From assembly GCA_041848045.1 (NCBI GenBank), contig JBGZHY010000070.1, forward strand, positions 1-49,252: a DNA stretch of 49,252 bases. The letters run 5' to 3'. Of the stretch, positions 22,981-31,126 are shown one piece after another (the first letter of the stretch is position 1; each line of letters begins with the position of its first letter). The DNA comes from CAKAHY01 sp041848045 (GTDB lineage Bacteria > Bacillota > Clostridia > Lachnospirales > Lachnospiraceae). The notes below the pieces were generated by a model that was given only the letters and a program-made list of their open reading frames with translations, was not told the DNA's origin and ran no database searches. The position numbers and the translations under genes were made by a program.

Positions 22981-23418
22981 ATGAGAGTATACGAATCATC
23001 CGGCGAGCAGGATACCCTTTTGCTGGCGGCAGATTTTGCCCGCTCTCTAAAGGCGGGGAGCATTGTCTGTCTGGAGGGCGACCTGGGGGTCGGGAAAACA
23101 GTGTTTGCCAAGGGCTTTGCCGAGGGGCTGGGGATTGCAGAGGATATCGTAAGTCCCACCTTTACGCTGGTGCAAAGCTATAAAACGGAGGATACAATCC
23201 TGCATCATTTTGATATGTACCGTATCAGTGATGAAAGTGAGCTGGAGGAAATCGGATACGAGGAGTATTTCTTTTCCGAGGCTTTTTGTCTGGTGGAATG
23301 GGCAAGCCGGATTCCGACTTTACTGCCCAAAAAGGTATACAGGGTCTGTATCGAAAAGGATTTGGAAAAGGGTTTTGATTACCGTAAAATTTCCGTTTGG
23401 CAAGAGGGGGAAGCATGA
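22981..23418 (+). CDS. tsaE: tRNA t6A synthesis ATPase TsaE
   Basis: A 145-residue ATPase that drives turnover of the TsaB-TsaD complex making N6-threonylcarbamoyladenosine (t6A37) in tRNAs reading ANN codons. Walker A GDLGVGKT at 33-40, then SPTFTLVQSY and HFDMYRI, and the conserved EW pair (VEWASRI). Its stop overlaps the tsaB start by 4 bases (ATGA). Confidence 0.95.
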   Translation: MRVYESSGEQDTLLLAADFARSLKAGSIVCLEGDLGVGKTVFAKGFAEGLGIAEDIVSPTFTLVQSYKTEDTILHHFDMYRISDESELEEIGYEEYFFSEAFCLVEWASRIPTLLPKKVYRVCIEKDLEKGFDYRKISVWQEGEA

Positions 23419-24116
23419 AGATTTTGGGCATAGAGAGTTCTTCTTTGGTGGCGAGCGTTGCCCTGCTGGACGGGGATTGCATTGCTGCGGAATACAGCAT
23501 CAATCATAAGCTGACCCATTCTCAGACCTTGCTGCCGATGCTTGCCAACATCAAAGAAGTTTTGGATCTGGATTTACAAAGTATAGATGCCATTGCCGTC
23601 AGCGGAGGTCCCGGTTCTTTTACGGGACTGCGCATCGGTGCGGCAACGGCGAAGGGGCTGGCAACCGCTTTGCAAAAGCCCTTGATTCATGTACCCACTC
23701 TGGACGCCACGGCATATGGTATTTATGGAGCGGAGGGAATCATTGTCCCCCTTATGGATGCCCGAAGGGAGCAGGTATACACAGGAAGCTATCGGCACGA
23801 GGAGTTTTTTCAGGTGCTGACGCCTGCACGGGCCTTGGGTATTGCGGAACTGACGGCGGAGCTTAACGAGCGCTATGAAGACGTGATTTTTCTGGGGGAC
23901 GGCGTGCCTGTGCACCGGGCTTTTTTACAGGAGCATCTGCGGATCAGATACCGCTTTGCACCGGCAAGCCACAGCAGGCAAAGAGCAGGCGCCTTGCTGG
24001 GACTGGCAAAACAGTATTATGCGGAAGGGAAGCTGCAAAGTCCGAGGGATTTTCAGGTGGAATATCTGCGAAAAAGCCAGGCGGAGCGGGAAAAAGAGGC
24101 GGCGGATGCAGAATAA
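23415..24116 (+). CDS. tsaB: tRNA t6A synthesis scaffold protein TsaB
   Basis: A 233-residue ASKHA-fold protein that pairs with TsaD. N terminus MKILGIESSSLVASVALLD and GGPGSFTGLRIG are family marks. It lacks the metal histidines of TsaD, as expected for the non-catalytic partner. The start is ATG 23415 (overlap ATGA with tsaE, GAGGGGGAA just upstream); an upstream in-frame start at 23397 is less likely. Confidence 0.95.
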   Translation: MKILGIESSSLVASVALLDGDCIAAEYSINHKLTHSQTLLPMLANIKEVLDLDLQSIDAIAVSGGPGSFTGLRIGAATAKGLATALQKPLIHVPTLDATAYGIYGAEGIIVPLMDARREQVYTGSYRHEEFFQVLTPARALGIAELTAELNERYEDVIFLGDGVPVHRAFLQEHLRIRYRFAPASHSRQRAGALLGLAKQYYAEGKLQSPRDFQVEYLRKSQAEREKEAADAE

Positions 24117-24528
24117 AAAAGAGCGGGCTGCCTGTATTGCAGATATAGAAAAACATTGCTTTGCGGATGCCTGGTCTTTGGCTGCCATAGAAAAAAGCAT
24201 GGAGCTGCCTTATAACCGTTGGCATTTGCTGATGGAAGAAGCGTATATCCACTATCGTATAGTGGGGGATGAGGCGGAGCTGCTGCGCATCGGTGTTTTG
24301 CCGGAGGCAAGGAAGCGGGGGCAGGGAAGTGCCTTGCTGCGGGCAATGCTGGAGGATTTGGAAAAGGAAAAGGTAAGGCGCTGTTTTTTGGAGGTTCGTT
24401 GCTCCAATCATGCCGCCATCTCCCTGTATCGGAAGTTCGGATTTCAAGAAAGCGGGCGGCGGAAAGCCTATTACAACAAACCCGTGGAGGATGCGCTTTT
24501 GATGGAATGGGAAGCAGAAAGGATATAG
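24106..24528 (+). CDS. rimI: RimI-type ribosomal-protein/N-terminal alanine acetyltransferase
   Basis: A 140-residue GNAT protein, RimI-like by size, motifs (LRIGVLPEARKRGQGSALL acetyl-CoA loop; LEVRCSNHAAISLYRKFGF) and by its place between tsaB and tsaD, where rimI commonly lies. It acetylates protein N termini, classically S18. The start ATG 24106 overlaps tsaB by 11 bases; a longer frame from 23956 would lie wholly within tsaB. Confidence 0.88.
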   Translation: MQNKKERAACIADIEKHCFADAWSLAAIEKSMELPYNRWHLLMEEAYIHYRIVGDEAELLRIGVLPEARKRGQGSALLRAMLEDLEKEKVRRCFLEVRCSNHAAISLYRKFGFQESGRRKAYYNKPVEDALLMEWEAERI

Positions 24529-24529
24529 A

Positions 24530-25441
24530 ATGTTGGATATTTGTTTGCTGGGAACCGGAGGCATGATGCCCCTGCCGTACAGATGGCTGACCAGTATGAT
24601 GGCAAGGTGCGAGGGAAGCAACCTGCTGATAGACTGCGGGGAGGGAACCCAGGTTGCCATACGGAAGAAAGCCTGGAGTCCCAAGCCGATTGACGTTATT
24701 TTGTTTACACATTTTCATGCGGACCATATTAGCGGTCTGCCGGGGCTTTTGCTGACCATGGGTAATGCAGAGCGAAAGGAACCGGTGCTGGTGGTGGGTC
24801 CCAAGGGGCTGGAAAAGGTGGTGAACGCTCTGCGCATCATTGCGCCGGAGCTGCCTTTTACGCTGCAGTTCAGAGAACTGCAGGAAGCGCATGAAACCAT
24901 ATTGACAGGGCCTTACCGGGTAGAGGCCTTTAAGGTGCAGCATAATATATGCTGCTACGGATACAGCATCCATGTGGACAGAAAAGGAAAATTTGATGCG
25001 GAAAAGGCAAAGAGCCTGGGCATTCCTCTGCCGTTTTGGTCAAAGCTGCAAAAGGGGCAGACCATGACGGAGGGGGATAAGGTATTTACGCCGGATATGG
25101 TACTGGGCGAGCCGAGAAAAGGGCTGAAGGTCACCTACTGCACCGATAGCCGTCCCGTTAAGGTTATTGCGGAAATGGCGGAGGGCAGCGACCTGTTCAT
25201 TTGCGAGGGAATGTACGGTGAAGAAGATAAGCTGGAGAATGCCAAGGGTTATAAGCATATGACCATGTACGAGGCGGCGCAGTTGGCAAAGCAGGCGAAG
25301 GTGCGCAGAATGTGGCTGACCCATTACAGCCCTTCCGTCAATCATCCGGAGGAATACATCGAGAAGGTGCGGGAGATTTTTCCGGCTGCCAAGGCGGCAC
25401 AGGACGGCTGGAGTATAGAATTGGGGTTTGAAGATGAATGA
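24530..25441 (+). CDS. rnz: ribonuclease Z
   Basis: A 303-residue metallo-beta-lactamase-fold endonuclease that removes tRNA 3' trailers just after the discriminator base. Zinc motif HFHADH at 61-66 with GLPGLL following, then later YCTDSR and the conserved LTHYSPS (about 263-269). Such enzymes act on tRNAs without encoded CCA, matching all five tRNAs at the left end. It lies between rimI and tsaD, an insertion into the t6A cluster, and overlaps tsaD by 8 bases. Confidence 0.92.
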   Translation: MLDICLLGTGGMMPLPYRWLTSMMARCEGSNLLIDCGEGTQVAIRKKAWSPKPIDVILFTHFHADHISGLPGLLLTMGNAERKEPVLVVGPKGLEKVVNALRIIAPELPFTLQFRELQEAHETILTGPYRVEAFKVQHNICCYGYSIHVDRKGKFDAEKAKSLGIPLPFWSKLQKGQTMTEGDKVFTPDMVLGEPRKGLKVTYCTDSRPVKVIAEMAEGSDLFICEGMYGEEDKLENAKGYKHMTMYEAAQLAKQAKVRRMWLTHYSPSVNHPEEYIEKVREIFPAAKAAQDGWSIELGFEDE

Positions 25442-26447
25442 TGTGACGATACTGGCGATAGAAAGCTCCTGTGATGAAACGGCGGCAGCAGTGGTGCAAA
25501 ACGGACGGGAAGTGCTGTCCAATATCATTTCCTCACAGGTGGATTTGCATACGGTATACGGAGGCGTAGTGCCGGAAATCGCCTCCCGCAAGCATATGGA
25601 AAACATTGATGCGGTGACGGAGGCGGCTTTGCAGGCGGCGGGAAAGGGCTTTGCTGATATAGATGCCGTTGCCGTAACCTACGGACCGGGTTTGGTAGGG
25701 GCTTTGCTGGTGGGCTTATCCTATGCAAAGTCCCTGGCCTTTGCCTTGCAAAAGCCTTTGCTGGGCGTACATCACATCAAGGGACATGTGGCGGCAAATT
25801 TTATAGAGTATCCGGATCTGGAGCCGCCGTTTATCTGCCTGATTGTATCCGGCGGACACAGCAATCTGGTTTTGCAGCAGGATTATACCCACATAGAGCT
25901 GATTGGGAAAACCAGAGATGATGCGGCGGGAGAGGCTTTTGACAAGGTGGCAAGAAGTGTGGGACTGGGTTATCCGGGAGGGCCTAAAATTGATAAAAAG
26001 GCGAAGGAAGGCAATCCGGAAGCGATTATTTTCCCGAAAGCCAAAGTGAGTGACAACAAGTATGACTTCAGCTTTTCCGGCATTAAGAGCGCCGTTTTGA
26101 ATTATCAGAATACGGCGAAGCTGCGGGGAGAGGAGGTTTTGGTGGCGGATTTGGCAGCCTCCTTTCAAAAGGCGGTGGTGGATGTGCTGGTGGAGCATAC
26201 CATGATGGCTGCCGAAGAGTATCAAATGACAACGGTGGCGATGGCGGGCGGTGTGGCAGCCAATTCCTGTCTGCGAGAGCAGATGAAAAGAGAATGTGAA
26301 AAAAGAGGACTTCGTCTTTGTTATCCCTCTCCGGTATATTGTACAGACAATGCCGCGATGATCGGCGCGGCGGCATATTTTGAATACCGTGCAGGCAGAC
26401 GGCAGGGCTGGGACTTGAATGCCGTGCCGGGACTGCGTCTGCTTTAA
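25434..26447 (+). CDS. tsaD: tRNA t6A synthesis transferase TsaD
   Basis: A 337-residue ASKHA-fold enzyme that transfers the threonylcarbamoyl group to A37. Metal-binding histidines H114 and H118 in HHIKGHVAAN, ESSCDET at 10-16, and the C-terminal YCTDNAAMIGAA, whose Asp completes the metal site. Start ATG 25434; a TTG two codons upstream (25428) is possible but less likely. Length matches E. coli TsaD. It converges on mntP with a 9-base gap and no obvious terminator. Confidence 0.96.
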   Translation: MNDVTILAIESSCDETAAAVVQNGREVLSNIISSQVDLHTVYGGVVPEIASRKHMENIDAVTEAALQAAGKGFADIDAVAVTYGPGLVGALLVGLSYAKSLAFALQKPLLGVHHIKGHVAANFIEYPDLEPPFICLIVSGGHSNLVLQQDYTHIELIGKTRDDAAGEAFDKVARSVGLGYPGGPKIDKKAKEGNPEAIIFPKAKVSDNKYDFSFSGIKSAVLNYQNTAKLRGEEVLVADLAASFQKAVVDVLVEHTMMAAEEYQMTTVAMAGGVAANSCLREQMKRECEKRGLRLCYPSPVYCTDNAAMIGAAAYFEYRAGRRQGWDLNAVPGLRLL

Positions 26448-26456
26448 TCGGATATT

Positions 26457-27014
26457 TTAGAAAAAAAGATGGCTGATGAGAATCTTAAATCCCATGCCGA
26501 TTAGGATAAGACCGCCGAAAAGCTCGGATTTTGCTTTCAGCTGTGCGCCGAAGAACCTGCCGATTCCCGCACCGATGAGAGAACTTAAGAAGGTGACGCT
26601 GCCGATACAGCAGACGGCGGGAAGGATGCGCACGGAGAGGAAGGCAAAGGTAATGCCGACGCTTAGAGCGTCTATGCTGGTGGCAAGGGCCAGACCGAGC
26701 ATCAGTTTCGGCGCAAGCTCCGCAGAGGCATGGACATCACAGCCCTCACGGCTTTCCTTAATCATGCCGTAGCCGATATAGCTAAGAAGGCCGAAGGCAA
26801 TCCAATGGTCTATGCTTTTGACAAAGCTGCTGAAGTGAATGCCGAGAAAATAGCCGATGAGAGGCATCAGCGCCTGGAAAGCGCCGAACCAGCAGGCAAT
26901 GATCACGGCTTTAGCCTTGTGAAAGCGAGGCATGGCAAGCCCCTTGCATACAGCTACGGCAAAAGCGTCCATGGACAAAGCCAAAGAAATGAAAAAAAGT
27001 TCCCAAACCGACAT
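26457..27014 (-). CDS. mntP: manganese efflux pump MntP
   Basis: A 185-residue membrane protein with six hydrophobic segments in two repeats. Each repeat has the family's acidic motif: LSMDAFAVAVCKG near the N terminus and ATSIDALSVGI in the middle. It exports Mn(II). The start ATG 27014 follows GAGGGGG; the longer frame from 27122 would translate through the promoter and leader palindrome. The leader holds a 30-nt perfect palindrome and no yybP-ykoY riboswitch, which would need over 100 bases. Confidence 0.9.
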   Translation of the reverse strand: MSVWELFFISLALSMDAFAVAVCKGLAMPRFHKAKAVIIACWFGAFQALMPLIGYFLGIHFSSFVKSIDHWIAFGLLSYIGYGMIKESREGCDVHASAELAPKLMLGLALATSIDALSVGITFAFLSVRILPAVCCIGSVTFLSSLIGAGIGRFFGAQLKAKSELFGGLILIGMGFKILISHLFF

Positions 27015-27048
27015 ATAGCCCCCCTCTGATGCGACAGCAGAAATCAAG

Positions 27049-27078
27049 AAAGTGGACTTTGTATACAAAGTCCACTTT
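27049..27078. promoter_or_regulatory. 30-nt perfect palindrome in the mntP leader, likely operator
   Basis: The two 15-bp arms (27049-27063 and 27064-27078) are exact complements with no spacer; the core is TTTGTATACAAA. It lies about 16 bases downstream of the -10 on the - strand, inside the expected 5' leader. The core resembles GntR-type operators. On the + strand TTTT follows, so it might instead end transcripts from tsaD. Confidence 0.6.
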
Positions 27079-27093
27079 TTACAAAGTTTTTTG

Positions 27094-27122
27094 ATTTTAT
27101 AAAAGAAAAAGAGATATGTCAA
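27094..27122 (-). promoter_or_regulatory. promoter of mntP
   Basis: On the - strand: perfect -35 TTGACA (27117-27122), 17-bp spacer, -10 TAAAAT (27094-27099). The leader to the ATG at 27014 is about 73 bases. Confidence 0.75.
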
Positions 27123-27176
27123 TCTTCCCGCAGCCTGTTTTTGGCTTGTATGCCATTTTGTGCATACATAAAGACC

Positions 27177-27851
27177 CTAAAATCCCTTTTCCAAAAGCAG
27201 GGCGTCCTCTCTGGTATTGCCGAGATTGACCTTGGCATAGACCAGAATATACAAGGCATAAGCCAAAACCATGCCGCCCACCACATCAATGATGGAGTGC
27301 TGCTTCAAAAATACCGTGGACATACAAATGGCAGTCATCAGAATGAAGGAGGATATATGTAATGCTTTCCATTTGATGAAGTGTCTGCTCTTAACAATGG
27401 CAATATGGGTAGCAATGGAATTAAATACATGGATGCTTGGAAATACGTTGGTACTGGTGTCTACCCGGTGAATCATGGCAAGCAGCCCGCAGGCCCAGTT
27501 TTTATCCGCATCTATGTGAGGACGTAAATCGGTACCGTTCGGGAAAAGCTGACAAATCAGCAAGGACAAACTCATTCCCATGGCGAGCATCAGAAAAAAG
27601 CGAAAAAACTCCTCTCTGTCTACGGCAAAGAAAAAAAACAGGGGAATGCTGACATATAAAAACCAAAGCAGATAAGGTACGATAAAATATTCGTTGAAAG
27701 GGATAAAATCGTCAAAACGGCTGTGTATAATACTGTATCCCCTCGTCACCGTTTTTTCCAGGTGGGCAAACCAGGCCAGATAAATAAAGGTATAGCTGAA
27801 GACGAAGCCATGGCTGTACCTTTTTACAAAATCAAAGATTTTCATTTTCAT
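27177..27851 (-). CDS. PAP2-type membrane phosphatase/phosphotransferase
   Basis: A 224-residue protein with about six membrane segments. PAP2 motifs: LRPHID (about 109-114), FPSIHV (137-142) and S178-x6-H185-x3-D189. The usual Arg after the last Ser is Thr (S178-T179), a feature of divergent inositol-phosphoceramide-synthase-like members. It probably acts on lipid phosphates or phospholipid head groups. The start ATG 27851 has GAGGA five bases upstream; ATG 27863 is an alternative. It has its own promoter at 27915-27943. Confidence 0.75.
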   Translation of the reverse strand: MKMKIFDFVKRYSHGFVFSYTFIYLAWFAHLEKTVTRGYSIIHSRFDDFIPFNEYFIVPYLLWFLYVSIPLFFFFAVDREEFFRFFLMLAMGMSLSLLICQLFPNGTDLRPHIDADKNWACGLLAMIHRVDTSTNVFPSIHVFNSIATHIAIVKSRHFIKWKALHISSFILMTAICMSTVFLKQHSIIDVVGGMVLAYALYILVYAKVNLGNTREDALLLEKGF

Positions 27852-27914
27852 GATTTTCCTCATGCCCGCAAAAGCAGGTCTTTTTTCGAATACATCACGC
27901 TGTATACACCTTGC

Positions 27915-27943
27915 ATTATAGAGAGGGGAGCACAAATAATCAA
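27915..27943 (-). promoter_or_regulatory. promoter of the PAP2-type gene
   Basis: On the - strand: TTGATT (27938-27943), 17-bp spacer, perfect TATAAT (27915-27920), 64 bases before the ATG. Confidence 0.7.
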
Positions 27944-27988
27944 GGGGGCGACAAATAATTTAATAATTCTTTTAAAGTCTTTTAAGCT

Positions 27989-27998
27989 TTGCTATAAT
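27989..27998 (+). promoter_or_regulatory. extended -10 promoter of glf and the following operon
   Basis: TTGC followed by TATAAT (27993-27998), 77 bases before the glf ATG. The -35 is weak. The leader contains no hairpin that I could support. Confidence 0.6.
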
Positions 27999-28074
27999 GG
28001 AGGCGAAAGTTCTTATGATATGATATGCTTATGGAAATCCATAGATATGGAAAGAAGCAAAAAAGGAGAAAGAA

Positions 28075-29184
28075 ATGTACGATTATTTGGTGGTGGGCGC
28101 CGGCTTATACGGTGCGGTATTCGCACAGGAGGCCCGTAAAAAAGGGAAGCGGGTTTTGATGGTGGATAAGCGGGAGCATATTGCGGGAAATGTTTACTGT
28201 GAGAAAGTAGAGGGCATCAATGTACACAAATACGGCGCCCATATTTTTCATACCAACAGTGAGAAGGTCTGGAACTATGTGAATCGTTTTGCACGTTTCA
28301 ATCGCTTCACCAATTCGCCGATAGCCAATTATAAGGGGGAAATCTATTCCCTGCCTTTTAATATGCTGACCTTTAATCGGATGTGGGGGGTGGTAACGCC
28401 TCAGGAGGCGAAGGCAAAAATCGAGGAACAAAGACAGGCGGCGGGCATTACGGAAGCGAAGAATCTGGAAGAGCAGGCCATCAGTCTGGTGGGTGTGGAC
28501 ATCTATGAAAAGCTGATTAAGGGTTATACGGAAAAGCAGTGGGGCAGAGCCTGCAAGGATTTGCCTGCCTTTATCATCAAAAGGCTGCCGGTGCGCTATA
28601 CCTATGACAACAATTACTTCAATGCGGCATATCAGGGTATTCCGATTGGCGGATATACGAAGCTGGTGGAAAATATGCTGGAAGGCATCGAGCTGCGTTT
28701 GGGGGTGGATTACCTGAAACACCGGGAGGAATTGGATAAGCTGGCGGATAAGGTGATATACACCGGTGCGATAGATGCCTATTTCGACTATCGTTTGGGG
28801 GCTCTGGAATATCGCCTGGTACGTTTTGAAAACGAAATTTTGGATATGGAAAATTATCAGGGTAATGCCGCCGTGAATTATACGGACAAAGAGGTGCCGT
28901 ATACCAGGATTATCGAACACAAGTGGTTTGAATTTACCGACAGCCCGAAGACCGTTATTTCCAGAGAATACAGTCTGGAATGGAAGCCGGGGGACGAGCC
29001 TTATTATCCGGTTAATGATGAGAAAAATTCAAAGCTCTACGGGGCGTACAGAGAGCTTGCCGCAAAAGAAAGCAAGGTGCATTTCGGCGGGCGCCTCGGG
29101 GAGTATAAGTATTACGATATGGATGCCGTGATTGATGCGGCTTTGAAGTATTGCGAAAAGGAATTGGGAGAAATTGATGTCTAG
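28075..29184 (+). CDS. glf: UDP-galactopyranose mutase
   Basis: A 369-residue flavoenzyme that interconverts UDP-galactopyranose and UDP-galactofuranose, the donor for galactofuranose in surface glycans. N-terminal FAD fold YLVVGAGLYGAVFA, then GGNVY-like REHIAGNVYC, KYGAHIFHT, YTEKQWG and the C-terminal GRLGEYKYYDMD near the flavin. Length and motifs are normal. RBS AAGGAG before ATG 28075. No glycosyltransferase cluster adjoins it, but a polysaccharide-polymerase-like gene lies at 42003. Confidence 0.95.
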   Translation: MYDYLVVGAGLYGAVFAQEARKKGKRVLMVDKREHIAGNVYCEKVEGINVHKYGAHIFHTNSEKVWNYVNRFARFNRFTNSPIANYKGEIYSLPFNMLTFNRMWGVVTPQEAKAKIEEQRQAAGITEAKNLEEQAISLVGVDIYEKLIKGYTEKQWGRACKDLPAFIIKRLPVRYTYDNNYFNAAYQGIPIGGYTKLVENMLEGIELRLGVDYLKHREELDKLADKVIYTGAIDAYFDYRLGALEYRLVRFENEILDMENYQGNAAVNYTDKEVPYTRIIEHKWFEFTDSPKTVISREYSLEWKPGDEPYYPVNDEKNSKLYGAYRELAAKESKVHFGGRLGEYKYYDMDAVIDAALKYCEKELGEIDV

Positions 29185-29905
29185 GAGCATAGCCCTCGTG
29201 CTGGCGGGGGGCAGCGGAAAGCGGATGGGACAGGATCTGCCCAAGCAGCTGCTGAAGCTGAGAGGCAGGGAGGTTTTGGTGCATGCTCTGCTTGCCTTTG
29301 AAAAGAGCAGGGTAGATGAGATCATACTGGTCAGTAAGGAAGAATATACACAGGAAGTATTTCGTCTGGCGCAGGAGCACGGCATTGAAAAGCTGAGCAC
29401 GGTGGTCATGGGCGGAGCGGAACGTTATCTTTCGGTATACAATGCCCTTTCCTACGGGGAAATCGGAGAGGATGATATTGTACTGATACACGACGGTGCA
29501 AGACCGCTCATCAGCAGTGCAAAAATCAATATGCTTTTGGATATGATGAGAGAAAAGGCGGCGGCAGCCTTGGCGGTACCTGCCAAAGATACACTGCGCA
29601 TGACGGATGGAGCGGGACATTTCGTATCCGAGATAGACAGAAGCAAGGTATATCAGATGCAGACGCCCCAGGCTTTTCGTGCCGCTTTGCTGAAGGAAGC
29701 CTATGATAAGCTGATGGAGGAGGAGGCGCTGCAGCAGGGGATTACGGATGACGTCATGGTTGTGGAGCGTTGTCTGGGGATTTCGGCAGCGCTGTGTCCG
29801 GGGGATTATTCCAATATCAAAATCACCACGCCGGAGGACATGGTGATGGCAGAGGCTTTGCTGACATATTTAGAAAAGGAAGAAGGACGGAAAGAAAATG
29901 AATAG
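29177..29905 (+). CDS. ispD: 2-C-methyl-D-erythritol 4-phosphate cytidylyltransferase
   Basis: A 242-residue nucleotidyltransferase. LAGGSGKRMGQDLPKQ binds CTP; HDGARP, the QTPQAF segment, TDDVMVVE and the C-terminal NIKITTPEDM are all IspD marks. It makes CDP-methylerythritol in the MEP isoprenoid pathway. TarI (CDP-ribitol) is a close relative, and the adjacent glf gene leaves that option open, but no reductase partner (TarJ) is present. The start ATG 29177 overlaps glf by 8 bases. Confidence 0.85.
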   Translation: MSRSIALVLAGGSGKRMGQDLPKQLLKLRGREVLVHALLAFEKSRVDEIILVSKEEYTQEVFRLAQEHGIEKLSTVVMGGAERYLSVYNALSYGEIGEDDIVLIHDGARPLISSAKINMLLDMMREKAAAALAVPAKDTLRMTDGAGHFVSEIDRSKVYQMQTPQAFRAALLKEAYDKLMEEEALQQGITDDVMVVERCLGISAALCPGDYSNIKITTPEDMVMAEALLTYLEKEEGRKENE

Positions 29906-31124
29906 ATTGATTGAACGTTTCATTACGTATGCCAAAAAAGAAACCAGATCCGATGAAAACAGCAAAACGGTGCCCAGCACCGAAAGCCAGAAGGTGTTTT
30001 TGGAAGATTTGGCAAGGGAGTTGGAAGAGCTGGGTTTTTCGGAGGTCAGCTACAATCCGGCAAACAGCTTCCTGACGGCGACGATACCGGCTACAAGCAG
30101 GAAGGCAAACCTGCCCTGCATCGGCTTTATGGCCCATGTGGATACTGCGGATTTTGAAGCCCGGGGCGTAGAGCCGCAGATACACCGCAATTATGACGGC
30201 AAGGATATTGTTTTGCACGCGGAGCAAAATATTATCTTGTCCGTGAAGGACTTTCCGAATCTGCAAAAATACATCGGAAAGACCCTGATTACCACAAACG
30301 GTCTGACCCTACTCGGGGCGGACGATAAAGCAGGCGTGGCGGAAATCGTGACGGCAGGCGCTTATTTGCTCGCCCATCCGGAAATCGAACACGGTAAAAT
30401 TCGGGTGGCTTTCGGTCCCGATGAAGAAATCGGCAGAGGGGCGGATTTATTTGATGTTGCGGGATTCGGTTGTGACTTTGCCTATACCATGGACGGCGGC
30501 CCTTTGGGAGAGCTGGAGTATGAAAGCTTTCATGCGGCGGAGGCAATCATTACCGTTGAAGGAAAGAATGTGCATCCCGGCAGCGCCAAAGGACTGATGG
30601 TGAATGCCATGAGCATCGCCAATCGTATCCAGAATGCCATGCCGGCTTACAGTGTGCCGGAGCACACCTGCGGCAGAGAAGGCTTTATCCATCTTTGTTC
30701 CATTGTCGGGACGGTGGAACAGACCCGGCTGGTGTACATCATCAGAGATCATGACAGGAAGCTGTTTGCGGCGAAGAAAGAGTATGTTGCAAGACTGGTT
30801 GCGGCGATGAACGGGGAACTTGACAAGGAGCGCATCCGCCTGGAAATGAAGGATCAGTATTACAATATGGGGGAAATCATTGAGAAGGATTTCCGCTGTG
30901 TGGATTTGGCAAAGCAGGCCATGGAGAATCTGGGCATTGAACCGGATATCAAAGCGATTCGGGGCGGAACGGACGGCTCCAAAATCAGCTTTATGGGCTT
31001 GCCGACGCCGAACCTGTTTGCCGGTGGAGAGAATTTCCACGGTCGCTATGAGTTCTGCTGCGTGGAAACCATGGAAAAGGCAAGGGATTTGATTGTGGAA
31101 ATTGTAAGACTGGCGGCGGTATAA
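29898..31124 (+). CDS. pepT: peptidase T (tripeptide aminopeptidase)
   Basis: A 408-residue cytosolic M20-family dizinc aminopeptidase that removes the N-terminal residue of tripeptides. MAHVDTA and GADDKAG carry metal ligands, DEEIGRGAD the catalytic Glu, and RGGTDGSKISFMGLPTPN lies at the C terminus. Length is normal. ATG 29898 overlaps ispD by 8 bases, with GAAGGACGG upstream. Confidence 0.95.
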   Translation: MNRLIERFITYAKKETRSDENSKTVPSTESQKVFLEDLARELEELGFSEVSYNPANSFLTATIPATSRKANLPCIGFMAHVDTADFEARGVEPQIHRNYDGKDIVLHAEQNIILSVKDFPNLQKYIGKTLITTNGLTLLGADDKAGVAEIVTAGAYLLAHPEIEHGKIRVAFGPDEEIGRGADLFDVAGFGCDFAYTMDGGPLGELEYESFHAAEAIITVEGKNVHPGSAKGLMVNAMSIANRIQNAMPAYSVPEHTCGREGFIHLCSIVGTVEQTRLVYIIRDHDRKLFAAKKEYVARLVAAMNGELDKERIRLEMKDQYYNMGEIIEKDFRCVDLAKQAMENLGIEPDIKAIRGGTDGSKISFMGLPTPNLFAGGENFHGRYEFCCVETMEKARDLIVEIVRLAAV

Positions 31125-31126
31125 GG

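Noticed and set aside
24053..24973. 306-residue - strand frame
   Set aside because: Antisense of tsaB, rimI and rnz; Cys/Pro-rich composition without domains.
27015..27093. yybP-ykoY manganese riboswitch before mntP
   Set aside because: The leader is about 73 bases and is filled by a simple palindrome; the riboswitch needs a longer multi-helix leader.
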